Assembly: GCA_963693085.1 (NCBI GenBank)
Contig: OY856409.1
Coordinates: 1,166,573,249 to 1,166,637,248 of the forward strand
From: Alisma plantago-aquatica
Taxonomy: Eukaryota > Streptophyta > Magnoliopsida > Alismatales > Alismataceae
Length of the DNA stretch: 64,000 nt
Direction: 5' to 3'
This document shows positions 1-10,028 of this stretch, in pieces. The notes beneath the pieces are model-generated. The model had not been told where the DNA came from. It searched no databases and saw only the letters and a program-made list of their open reading frames with translations. The position numbers and the translations under genes were made by a program. Position 1 is the stretch's first letter. Each line of letters starts with the position of its first letter.

Positions 1-1
1 A

Positions 2-964
2 GATTCATGTGAAGGATCAAGCTCAAGCTCTAGTGATGAAGGGGAATGCCATTTTACCCTTATAGCATCAACAAGTGAAGACTCAAATGAGGTAAATCTA
101 GACTCTTTAGATAAAGAATCCTTGATTGATCTCATTCATGATATTTGTGCATCTCTTAAGTCTTCTAAAAAGAAAAAGAAAAAGCTTGCTAAAATTGTTG
201 ATAATTTGCATATAGAACTAGATGATCTTGAATATACAAATTCTTGCTTGCTTATTGATAAAAATGATTGTCTTAGCCAAGTAGACTCTCTTAAACTTGA
301 AAATGCTAGTTTACTTGATAAGATTAAATTTCTAGAAGCTCAACCTCTCATGCCTAATTCTAATGAAGAACATACTTTAATTGTTGATTCTCTCATGCAT
401 GACATTGATGTTCTTAAATCTGAAAACAAAAACAAAGATTTTGTTTTGCATGAATTAGAACTAGAAAATGCCTCCTTGCTTGCTAAAATCAATGGGCATG
501 AATCTTGTTCTAGTTCTACTAATAGAGAGAATGATGTTGCTTCTCTTCATATTGATATAGATTCTTATTTAACTAAAACTCTTTGCCTAGAAAATGATCT
601 TCTACATGCTAGAGATAACATTAATCAATTGTCTTCTACTATTGCTTCTCTTAAGCATGATAATGATAGTTTAAGATCTTCTTTGCAAAGATTCTTAGTT
701 GGTAAGAAGAGTCTTAATGACATCCTACACCATTCTACTAAACAAATTGGTAGACATGGTTTAGGATATGATAGTAGTCAAGGGAACAACAAAGATAAAG
801 GACCTCCAATATTCCATGGAGAATCCTCTAGTTCCAAGACTATGGGCACATGCAACTATTGCAATGAAATTGGTCATTATTCTACTTGTTGTCCTTTTAG
901 GAAAGCACCCAAGAGCAATAGGATTTGGGTTGCTAAACTAACCCCTCCGGACCCAAAAACATGA
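2..964 (+). CDS. Gag, C-terminal part (array unit 0, cut by window edge)
   Basis: The frame is open from the window edge to a stop at 962-964. It covers the end of the Ser/Asp/Glu-rich linker, a lysine-rich patch (KSSKKKKKKL), a long stretch rich in Leu, Asn and Asp with heptad-like spacing that should form a coiled coil, and a C-terminal zinc knuckle CNYCNEIGHYSTCC (C-x2-C-x4-H-x4-C). It is nearly identical to the matching part of the Gags ending at 6426, 11886 and 31565. In retroelements such a protein builds the particle and binds element RNA. The upstream half, including the frameshift found in the complete copies, lies outside the window, so whether this copy is intact is unknown. It shares an Ile codon (ATA near 558) with unit 1, where units 2 and 3 have AGA. 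Confidence 0.85.
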   Translation, partial: DSCEGSSSSSSDEGECHFTLIASTSEDSNEVNLDSLDKESLIDLIHDICASLKSSKKKKKKLAKIVDNLHIELDDLEYTNSCLLIDKNDCLSQVDSLKLENASLLDKIKFLEAQPLMPNSNEEHTLIVDSLMHDIDVLKSENKNKDFVLHELELENASLLAKINGHESCSSSTNRENDVASLHIDIDSYLTKTLCLENDLLHARDNINQLSSTIASLKHDNDSLRSSLQRFLVGKKSLNDILHHSTKQIGRHGLGYDSSQGNNKDKGPPIFHGESSSSKTMGTCNYCNEIGHYSTCCPFRKAPKSNRIWVAKLTPPDPKT

Positions 965-2886
965 TTGGGGACCATTTCATCTTTCTTCTTGTAGGTATTT
1001 ACAAATGGATTGATTTGAGCTATTGAATTGCAAATTGACTTCTCAATCCACATGAAAGAAGAAAGGTGAGATGTGTAGAGGGTGACAATAAGTGAAAAAG
1101 CATTGGTAAGCACAAAGGTAAAGGTTTTATTGCTTATAACCATTTCTAACTTGTTTTTGTCAAGTTAGTGTGCACTATACATATGGTTTTTGAGTCAAAA
1201 GTGACATTTTGTGATTCTCTTCACACTCTTGCTCAAAAACTATTTCTAATACTTCTATAGTGCATTACTAACTTGCTTAGACATGTTTGGATATGGTTTG
1301 TATATTTAGCATGCCTCTAGATATGTCTTATGAAAAATATGTGCTTTTTCTACAGTAGTTTTGTCGGCCGAGTTTTGTCCCGTCTAAAACTCGACCGATA
1401 GGCACCAATGGGTGTTGCCAACAGCTGCGATCGGCCGAGTTCCCAATACACAGAACTCGACCGAAAACACTGTTCACAGAGTATACAGTTGGCTTATTGA
1501 ATGAGAATTTCCCTCTCAACTAGATTTTCTCAACCAATAGCCTTATTCTTTGGCACTCCATTTGGTACCTTTATATATGCATATTGCCATGTTTCTAAAT
1601 TGCCTATCTTGCTTACAACTCTATCTCTCTAATTGCTCTAAATTGGTATATCTATATCTTGCAATTACTTGCTTTGAGTTGTTTTGCAGGTTTTGATGAT
1701 GAACTCTTTGGATCTCTTGGTTGTGTCTTAAATTGCTTCCGTTGTACTCTAACTTGCTTCATCTATCTAGGTGTATATCTTGTTTTGATACAACCTTGAG
1801 GTTCTTAGTGGTAATCATCTTATGGTAAGGATGCATATATAGTGAGTTATATCCTTTCATGCTTATAAAATTGCATATCTCTTGGTTTGGATATATCTCT
1901 ATATCTACTCATAGCTTGCTTTATGTTATGTATCTTTTAGTATATCTTGCTATGATCTAGATCCTACTAGTAGTCCTAACTTGTGATATCATCTACTAGT
2001 AGTTCATATACATGTAGCTCTAACCCAGTTCATAATTGGAATATTTGCTCATCTATATGCTATGCTTGTATCTTGTCTCATATATGCTCAAGCCTGTTCC
2101 TTGAATTGCATATCTACTATCTTGAGTTGCTTGCATAACATTGTGATGCAGGGCACATAGAGCTACATTGTATGTAGAAATTGGAGTATTTTTGGTTTTT
2201 ATGCAGCTTTTGCTCCAGTTTCAGTTTTTGCTGCAAGTATAGTGCTTTTTATGCAGAAACACCCTTCTGAGCAAGACTCATCGCTTTGCCATGAGCTCCG
2301 ATGGTTTTTGGTCAAATTCCATCATCTTAAGGGTCAAAATTGTAATTTATTGTTTTTCTGCAGCACTTCATCTTGCATTTTGGGTTGTTCAAGTATATGC
2401 TTTAACTTGCTTTTCTTTCTATGCTTGGACAAGCCCCTATCTGTGCTCTTCTACTCTCCTTATATAACTTTTGTTATCTTCTTTCTCTTAACAAGTGGTG
2501 TTTCTTAGTTTCTTCATACCCCACCATTTTTGAAATGACAAAGGGGGAGAAAGATATGTCTTCTTTTGACAACAGGGAGAAGGCATGTCTTACATGAAGC
2601 AAAGAAGCGTGTCCATGTAAAGGGGAGAAGGTAAATGGGAGAAGAGATATATGTGTAGAACATATATGAGTAGAAGACATAGTTTCTATAAATGTTATGA
2701 AAGCTAACCATGCAGGAGAAATAACATCAATTGAGGGGGAGTATGAGAACTCCATGGGCATCAATTGAGGGGGAGCATATGAGATCAATCCTATTGAAAC
2801 CCCTAGGTTTCTCCGAAGGTATGATTTTACGTACAAGCTTTCAATACATTTATGGAATGGTTTGTCATCTTCAAAAAGGGGGAGAA
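965..2886 (+). other. Non-coding 3' domain of array unit 0
   Basis: About 1.9 kb lies between the gag stop and the next LTR, where an autonomous Copia element would carry pol. I find no pol motif in any frame; short reading frames here are not conserved as proteins. Visible contents are two inverted-repeat pairs of the CGGCCGAGTT type (arms 1364-1373 with 1388-1397, and 1431-1440 with 1454-1463), T-rich TATATCTTGC-like sequence at 1540-2130, two splice-acceptor-like sites (TTGTTTTGCAG ending 1689, TTGTGATGCAG ending 2151), and four polypurine-like tracts at 2540-2552, 2731-2743, 2764-2775 and 2873-2886. Confidence 0.8.
2873..2886 (+). promoter_or_regulatory. Polypurine tract of unit 0
   Basis: AAAAAGGGGGAGAA directly abuts the TG start of LTR 1, the position of the primer for plus-strand DNA synthesis. 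Identical tracts precede the other LTRs at 8333-8346, 13795-13808 and 33474-33487. Three more GGGGGAG tracts lie within 340 bp upstream; clustered polypurine tracts are known in Sireviruses. Confidence 0.85.
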
Positions 2887-3249
2887 TGTTGACTCAAGGT
2901 CAATTAGGTCAATGTTGACTCACGTCTAAATTGACTAAACCCTTGTTTTGATGATGACTAACCACTCCACATATTGGTGTCTAATGCTTCTACATTGAGT
3001 GATTTCAGATTAGGTTTAGACACACTCCAAATGCCCTAACTTGCGCATGTCAAATTGGAGAAAAGACAAGTCAAAATAGCTACAAGTGTGCAATTTGGGA
3101 TCTCTATGTAAATGACCTTAGAATTGCTTTGTAATCACTTGTAATGATTGTATGACTTGTAATTAAGCTTAGAAAAATTATTGGGACACAAAAATCCATC
3201 ATTTGTACGGTTAAATGAAAATTCCAAAATACCCATAACAGGGATTTTG

Positions 3250-3500
3250 TCGGCCGAATTCCAAACTCGGCCGATCCATATATTCTGGGATTTTTGTTGG
3301 AATCGGCCGAGTTACAAACTCAGCCGATCCACCGTTCGGTCGAGTTCTAGCTAGGAAACTCGGCCGATCCACTGATCGGTCCAAGTCTGGAAATGGACCG
3401 ATCGGTCGAGTTTCTCAAAGGAAACTCGGCCGACAGTCCAGCTTTCAGCCTTGTCTTTTAGTGGTTCGGCCGAGTTACCTTTATTGAAACTCGGCCGATC
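3250..3500 (+). repeat. CGGCCGAGTT inverted-repeat cluster in LTR 1 U3
   Basis: At least four pairs of CGGCCGAGTT-like arms facing AACTCGGCCG-like arms, with 5 to 30 bp between arms, lie in 250 bp. A near-perfect CTGATCGGTCCA / TGGACCGATCGG pair lies near 3371-3405. Paired arms could fold as short hairpins in DNA or RNA, or serve as sites for a dimeric DNA-binding protein. The cluster ends about 135 bp upstream of the TATA box. Palindromic motifs upstream of TATA have been described for Sireviruses. The same cluster recurs at 8710-8960, 14172-14422 and 33851-34101. Confidence 0.85.
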
Positions 3501-3635
3501 AGACTGTACTGGAATGCAGAAAAAGCAAATCCAACCGTTGGAGACTTTGTTGGGACCCAAAATAGATCCGTTGCAACTTGTAAAACGGCTATTTTTCGTT
3601 CCTAAGTGTTCCCAAAGGCTAAGAGGCATCCCCAA

Positions 3636-3645
3636 CTATAAATAG
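3636..3645 (+). promoter_or_regulatory. TATA box of array LTR 1
   Basis: CTATAAATAG followed by GACCCC is a strong plant TATA box about 750 bp into the LTR, so U3 should be about 780 bp. It is conserved at 9096-9105, 14558-14567 and 34237-34246. Confidence 0.8.
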
Positions 3646-3962
3646 GACCCCTTGGGCTTCATTCCAAGGTTGAGCATTCATTGCAAACTCTTTGTGAGGT
3701 TCCTATTCTATAGTTGAGTGCTTCCCACAGCCTCCTCTCTCTCTCTAAGCTTAATCACTTGCTACATCCATTAGAGTGAGTAGGAGATTTGTAAGAGAGC
3801 TAGTATTATTTGTATATCTTGTGAGGCTCTCACTTCCACCACCTCCCCATCTCTCATTTCCTATCTTGAAGATGAAGGTTCTCTCTCTTGTCCAAGAGAG
3901 GTGAAGAAGAACAAGGGAAGGAGTCCCTTGGTGAAGATCAAGGCTGAAGACTTAGAGCTAGA

Positions 3963-4200
3963 GTGGGTAAGTCCTTGGAGAAGGCAGAAGACTCAAGCTC
4001 AAGTGGGTAAGTCCTTGGTGGAAAGCTTCTCCGAGTGAAGGTGAAGTCAAAGGCGGAAGATCCAAGAAGAGTGGGTAATTCCTACAAGGCCGAAGACTTG
4101 TGCAAGAGTGGGTAAGTCCTTGGAGAAGGCCGAAGACTCTTGCAAAGTGGGTAAGTCCTTGGTAAGGTTGAAGACTCTTTTGTATTGGATAGGTAAGTCC
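3963..4200 (+). repeat. Leader repeat tract with five GGTAAGT splice-donor matches
   Basis: Degenerate repeats of the form GTGGGTAAGTCCTTGG plus GAAGACTC follow each other with a spacing near 40 bp. GGTAAGT, the consensus plant 5' splice donor, occurs at 3966-3972, 4006-4012, 4111-4117, 4150-4156 and 4192-4198, with a GGTAATT variant near 4076. The tract is downstream of the TATA box, so it would be in the leader RNA. Equivalent tracts are at about 9423-9660, 14883-15120 and 34564-34801. Confidence 0.75.
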
Positions 4201-4519
4201 TTTGTTGGTCATGTATTGTATGTCTTATTAATGAATATAGGAGTGCAATTGTTTGAAGTCCTAGAGGTTGACCTCTCTAGGCAAGTGGACTGACACACTT
4301 CTAGTTTGAAGTGTGGAACCACTCTAAATAGCTTGTCTAATTGGTGCATGTTCAATCTCTCTTATCCTTGCTATGCATGATTTAGTTGCACTCAAATTAC
4401 CTATTTAGCAACCTTATCTTGTCATATAATTTGAAGGTTTAATGAGTTTTGTTTAAGTGCTTTCAGCTCTATTCACCCCCCCTCTAGAGCAGCTAATCAC
4501 CCATCTAGGATCCAACAAG

Positions 4520-4531
4520 TGGTATCAGAGC
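4520..4531 (+). promoter_or_regulatory. Primer binding site, unit 1 (initiator tRNA-Met)
   Basis: TGGTATCAGAGC, two bases after the LTR end, is complementary to the 3' end of plant initiator tRNA-Met, the usual minus-strand primer of plant LTR elements. Copies are at 9980-9991 and 15440-15451. No such site follows LTR 4, which marks the right end of the array. Confidence 0.92.
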
Positions 4532-4568
4532 GGGTCTTCTCCAAGCATACTTCAACAAGTAGGAGAAG

Positions 4569-6426
4569 ATGGGTTTCTACCTAGGAGGGAGAATCTCGAC
4601 CAGCCTTCCAATCTTCAATGGGAGCAACTTCCTCTATTGGAGAAGAAGACTTCAATTCTTCATCCAAGGATCAAGTCTCGAGATGTGGCAAATGGTGAAC
4701 AGCCCATACATTCTACCAAAGACAAACATTGAAGAATGGGATGAAGCCACCTTGATGAAAGCAACCTTGAATGCTAGAGCCATGCACATCCTATATGCCT
4801 CCATGACCCCCACCGAGTTCAACCGGATTTCCTCTTGTGAGTCGGCCTATGAGGTATGAAGAAAGCTTTGCATCACTTGTGAAGGAAAGCAAAGTCTACA
4901 TGCTCAAAGGGTTGCTTGAGAACTTCAAGATGGGAAAGGAAGAGAGCATAGCCAACATGTACTCAAGGCTAAACACCATCTTGAATGGTCTTGCTGTTCT
5001 AGGACATCCTATGTCTAGTGGAGAGATCAACTCAAAGATCCTTAGAACTCTCCCCAAGAGATGGGAATCCAAGGTGACTTCCATTGAAGAAGCAAGGTCT
5101 CTTAGGGATATTCCTATTGAAGATCTCATTGGAAATCTACAAGCACATGAAGCTACACTTGACAAGAGGGAGGAAGTAGAAAGACAAGAGAAGAAAGAGC
5201 TTATGAGAATGAAGAAGGCTGAAATAAAGGCTCAAATTGAAGCTATCATGGAAAAAGTCTCTCCATCCTCTCAAGCTAAAGAAGATGCCATGTACTCCAA
5301 AGGTAGACTCTACAAAGGCAAGTCCTCCTCCATCCGGTGCTTCACATGTGGAAAGAAGGGTCACTACAAGGAAGATTGCCCACAAGGCAAAAAGACCCAT
5401 CTTCACAAGAAGGAGAAATGGCACTCAAGCTCAAGTGGCTCCTCCAACTCAAGCTCAAGTGAAGATTCATGTGAAGGATCAAGCTCAAGCTCTAGTGATG
5501 AAGGGGAATGCCATTTTACCCTTATAGCATCAACAAGTGAAGACTCAAATGAGGTAAATCTAGACTCTTTAGATAAAGAATCCTTGATTGATCTCATTCA
5601 TGATATTTGTGCATCTCTTAAGTCTTCTAAAAAGAAAAAGAAAAAGCTTGCTAAAATTGTTGATAATTTGCATATAGAACTAGATGATCTTGAATATACA
5701 AATTCTTGCTTGCTTATTGATAAAAATGATTGTCTTAGCCAAGTAGACTCTCTTAAACTTGAAAATGCTAGTTTACTTGATAAGATTAAATTTCTAGAAG
5801 CTCAACCTCTCATGCCTAATTCTAATGAAGAACATACTTTAATTGTTGATTCTCTCATGCATGACATTGATGTTCTTAAATCTGAAAACAAAAACAAAGA
5901 TTTTGTTTTGCATGAATTAGAACTAGAAAATGCCTCCTTGCTTGCTAAAATCAATGGGCATGAATCTTGTTCTAGTTCTACTAATAGAGAGAATGATGTT
6001 GCTTCTCTTCATATTGATATAGATTCTTATTTAACTAAAACTCTTTGCCTAGAAAATGATCTTCTACATGCTAGAGATAACATTAATCAATTGTCTTCTA
6101 CTATTGCTTCTCTTAAGCATGATAATGATAGTTTAAGATCTTCTTTGCAAAGATTCTTAGTTGGTAAGAAGAGTCTTAATGACATCCTACACCATTCTAC
6201 TAAACAAATTGGTAGACATGGTTTAGGATATGATAGTAGTCAAGGGAACAACAAAGATAAAGGACCTCCAATATTCCATGGAGAATCCTCTAGTTCCAAG
6301 ACTATGGGCACATGCAACTATTGCAATGAAATTGGTCATTATTCTACTTGTTGTCCTTTTAGGAAAGCACCCAAGAGCAATAGGATTTGGGTTGCTAAAC
6401 TAACCCCTCCGGACCCAAAAACATGA
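4569..6426 (+). pseudogene. gag of array unit 1 (frameshift plus nonsense)
   Basis: It starts at the ATG 38 bp after the primer site. The first frame (4569-4859) encodes the N-terminal DUF4219/UBN2-like part and stops at TGA 4857-4859, where the other copies read TGG for Trp in the YEVWRK segment. The remaining protein is in the next frame and is open to 6426. It has a basic/acidic helical stretch, the zinc knuckle CFTCGKKGHYKEDC, a Ser-rich linker, a coiled coil and a second knuckle near the C terminus. The frame change near 4880 is shared with units 2 and 3; the TGA is private to this copy. Residues MGF and GRI at the start differ from MGD and GRL in units 2 and 3. Confidence 0.85.
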
Positions 6427-8346
6427 TTGGGGACCATTTCATCTTTCTTCTTGTAGGTATTTACAAATGGATTGATTTGAGCTATTGAATTGCAAATTGA
6501 CTTCTCAATCCACATGAAAGAAGAAAGGTGAGATGTGTAGAGGGTGACAACAAGTGAAAAAGCATTGGTAAGCACAAAGGTAAAGGTTTTATTGCTTATA
6601 ACCATTTCTAACTTGTTTTTTCAAGTTAGTGTGCACTATACATATGGTTTTTGAGTCAAAAGTGACATTTTGTGATTCTCTTCACACTCTTGCTCAAAAA
6701 CTATTTCTAATGCTTCTATAGTGCATTACTAACTTGCTTAGACATGTTTGGATATGGTTTGTATATTTAGCATGCCTATAGATATGTCTTATGAAAAATA
6801 TGTGCTTTTTCTATAGTAGTTTTGTCGGCTGAGTTTTGCCCTGTCTAAAACTCGACCGATAGGCACCAATGGGTGTTGCCAACAGCTGCGATCGGCCGAG
6901 TTGCCAATACACAGAACTCGACTGAAAACACTGTTCACAGAGTATACAGTTGGCTTATTGAATGAGAATTTCCCTCTCAACTAGATTTTCTCAACTAATA
7001 GCCTTATTCTTTGGCACTCCATTTGGTACCTTTATATATGCATATTGCCATGTTTCTAAATTGCCTATCTTGCTTACAACTCTATCTCTCTAATTGCTCT
7101 AAATTGGTATATCTATATCTTGCAATTACTTGCTTTGAGTTGTTTTGCAGGTTTTGATGATGAACTCTTTGGATCTCTTGGTTGTGTCTTAAATTGCTTC
7201 TGTTGTACTCTAACTTGCTTCATCTATCTAGGTGTATATCTTGTTTTGATACAACCTTGAGGTTCTTAGTGGTAATCATCTTATGGTAAGGATGCATATA
7301 TAGTGAGTTATATCCTTTCATGCTTATAAAATTGCATATCTCTTGGTTTGGATATATCTCTATATCTACTCATAGCTTGCTTTATGTTATGTATCTTTTA
7401 GTATATCTTGCTATGATCTAGATCCTACTAGTAGTCCTAACTTGTGATATCATCTACTAGTAGTTCATATACATGTAGCTCTAACCCAGTTCATAATTGG
7501 AATATTTGCTCATCTATATGCTATGCTTGTATCTTGTCTCATATATGCTCAAGCCTGTTCCTTGAATTGCATATCTACTATCTTGAGTTGCTTGCATAAC
7601 ATTGTGATGCAGGGCACATAGAGCTACATTGTATGTAGAAATTGGAGTATTTTTGGTTTTTATGCAGCTTTTGCTCCAGTTTCAGTTTTTGCTGCAAGTA
7701 TAGTGCTTTTTATGCAGAAACACCCTTCTGAGCAAGACTCATCGCTTTGCCATGAGCTCCGATGGTTTTTGGTCAAATTCCATCATCTTAAGGGTCAAAA
7801 TTGTAATTTATTGTTTTTCTGCAGCACTTCATCTTGCATTTTGGGTTGTTCAAGTATATGCTTTAACTTGCTTTTCTTTCTATGCTTGGACAAGCCCCTA
7901 TCTGTGCTCTTCTACTCTCCTTATATAACTTTTGTTATCTTCTTTCTCTTAACAAGTGGTGTTTCTTAGTTTCTTCATACCCCACCATTTTGAAATGACA
8001 AAGGGGGAGAAAGATATGTCTTCTTTTGACAACAGGGAGAAGGCATGTCTTACATGAAGCAAAGAAGCGTGTCCATGTAAAGGGGAGAAGGTAAATGGGA
8101 GAAGAGATATATGTGTAGAACATATATGAGTAGAAGACATAGTTTCTATAAATGTTATGAAAGCTAACCATGCAGGAGAAATAACATCAATTGAGGGGGA
8201 GTATGAGAACTCCATGTGCATCAATTGAGGGGGAGCATATGAGATCAATCCTATTGAAACCCCTAGGTTTCTCCGAAGGTATGATTTTACGTACAAGCTT
8301 TCAATACATTTATGGAATGGTTTGTCATCTTCAAAAAGGGGGAGAA
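6427..8346 (+). other. Non-coding 3' domain of array unit 1
   Basis: It is collinear with 965-2886 and nearly identical. CGGCCGAGTT hairpins are at about 6825-6924, with the first arm changed to CGGCTGAGTT. The acceptor-like TTGTTTTGCAG and the clustered GGGGGAG tracts are conserved. There is no coding sequence beyond gag. Confidence 0.8.
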
Positions 8347-9977
8347 TGTTGACTCAAGGTCAATTAGGTCAATGTTGACTCACGTCTAAATTGACTAAAC
8401 CCTTGTTTTGATGATGACTAACCACTCCACATATTGGTGTCTAATGCTTCTACATTGAGTGATTTCAGATTAGGTTTAGACACACTCCAAATGCCCTAAC
8501 TTGCGCATGTCAAATTGGAGAAAAGACAAGTCAAAATAGCTACAAGTGTGCAATTTGGGATCTCTATGTAAATGACCTTAGAATTGCTTTGTAATCACTT
8601 GTAATGATTGTATGACTTGTAATTAAGCTTAGAAAAATTATTGGGACACAAAAATCCATCATTTGTACGGTTAAATGAAAATTCCAAAATACCCATAACA
8701 GGGATTTTGTCGGCCGAATTCCAAACTCGGCCGATCCATATATTCTGGGATTTTTGTTGGAATCGGCCGAGTTACAAACTCAGCCGATCCACCGTTCGGT
8801 CGAGTTCTAGCTAGGAAACTCGGCCGATCCACTGATCGGTCCAAGTCTGGAAATGGACCGATCGGTCGAGTTTCTCAAAGGAAACTCGGCCGACAGTCCA
8901 GCTTTCAGCCTTGTCTTTTAGTGGTTCGGCCGAGTTACCTTTATTGAAACTCGGCCGATCAGACTGTACTGGAATGCAGAAAAAGCAAATCCAACCGTTG
9001 GAGACTTTGTTGGGACCCAAAATAGATCCGTTGCAACTTGTAAAACGGCTATTTTTCGTTCCTAAGTGTTCCCAAAGGCTAAGAGGCATCCCCAACTATA
9101 AATAGGACCCCTTGGGCTTCATTCCAAGGTTGAGCATTCATTGCAAACTCTTTGTGAGGTTCCTATTCTATAGTTGAGTGCTTCCCACAGCCTACTCTCT
9201 CTCTCTAAGCTTAATCACTTGCTACATCCATTAGAGTGAGTAGGAGATTTGTAAGAGAGCTAGTATTATTTGTATATCTTGTGAGGCTCTCACTTCCACC
9301 ACCTCCCCATCTCTCATTTCCTATCTTGAAGATGAAGGTTCTCTCTCTTGTCCAAGAGAGGTGAAGAAGAACAAGGGAAGGAGTCCCTTGGTGAAGATAA
9401 AGGCTGAAGACATAGAGCTAGAGTGGGTAAGTCCTTGGAGAAGGCAGAAGACTCAAGCTCAAGTGGGTAAGTCCTTGGTGGAAAGCTTCTCCGAGTGAAG
9501 GTGAAGTCAAAGGCGGAAGATCCAAGAAGAGTGGGTAATTCCTACAAGGCCGAAGACTTGTGCAAGAGTGGGTAAGTCCTTGGAGAAGGCCGAAGACTCT
9601 TGCAAAGTGGGTAAGTCCTTGGTAAGGTTGAAGACTCTTTTGTATTGGATAGGTAAGTCCTTTGTTGGTCATGTATTGTATGTCTTATTAATGAATATAG
9701 GAGTGCAATTGTTTGAAGTCCTAGAGGTTGACCTCTCTAGGCAAGTGGACTGACACACTTCTAGTTTGAAGTGTGGAACCACTCTAAATAGCTTGTCTAA
9801 TTGGTGCATGTTCAATCTCTCTTATCCTTGCTATGCATGATTTAGTTGCACTCAAATTACCTATTTAGCAACCTTATCTTGTCATATAATTTAAAGGTTT
9901 AATGAGTTTTGTTTAAGTGCTTTCAGCTCTATTCACCCCCCCTCTAGAGCATCTAATCACCCATCTAGGATCCAACA
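8347..9977 (+). repeat. Array LTR 2 (1631 bp)
   Basis: Same boundaries and length as LTR 1 and differing by only a few bases. The hairpin cluster is at 8710-8960, TATA box at 9096-9105, donor tract at about 9423-9660. It is shared by units 1 and 2, with no flanking DNA on either side. Confidence 0.95.
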
Positions 9978-9979
9978 AG

Positions 9980-9991
9980 TGGTATCAGAGC
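9980..9991 (+). promoter_or_regulatory. Primer binding site, unit 2
   Basis: TGGTATCAGAGC, two bases after LTR 2; complementary to initiator tRNA-Met. Confidence 0.9.
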
Positions 9992-10028
9992 GGGTCTTCT
10001 CCAAGCATACTTCAACAAGTAGGAGAAG

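Larger units (their letters stand above)
2887..4517 (+). repeat. Array LTR 1 (1631 bp)
   Basis: It starts TGTTGACTC after the polypurine tract and ends GGATCCAACA two bases before the primer site, with 5-bp terminal inverted repeats TGTTG/CAACA. In order it holds a U3 with CGGCCGAGTT hairpins (3250-3500), a TATA box (3636-3645), CT-rich leader sequence, a GGTAAGT-rich repeat tract (3963-4200) and a C-rich stretch before the end. It serves as right LTR of unit 0 and left LTR of unit 1. It shares variants with LTR 2 (for example GGTTAAATG near 3211) that differ from LTRs 3 and 4 (GGTTAAACG). Confidence 0.95.

Noticed and set aside
2242..2836. Small conserved open frames in the array's non-coding domain (88 and 120 codons)
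   Set aside because: They recur only because whole units are near-identical; no domains, and they overlap on opposite strands and cover polypurine tracts.
3351..3645. Overlapping 94- and 64-codon frames in array LTRs
   Set aside because: They cover the U3 hairpin cluster and TATA box on both strands; expected by-products of the inverted repeats.
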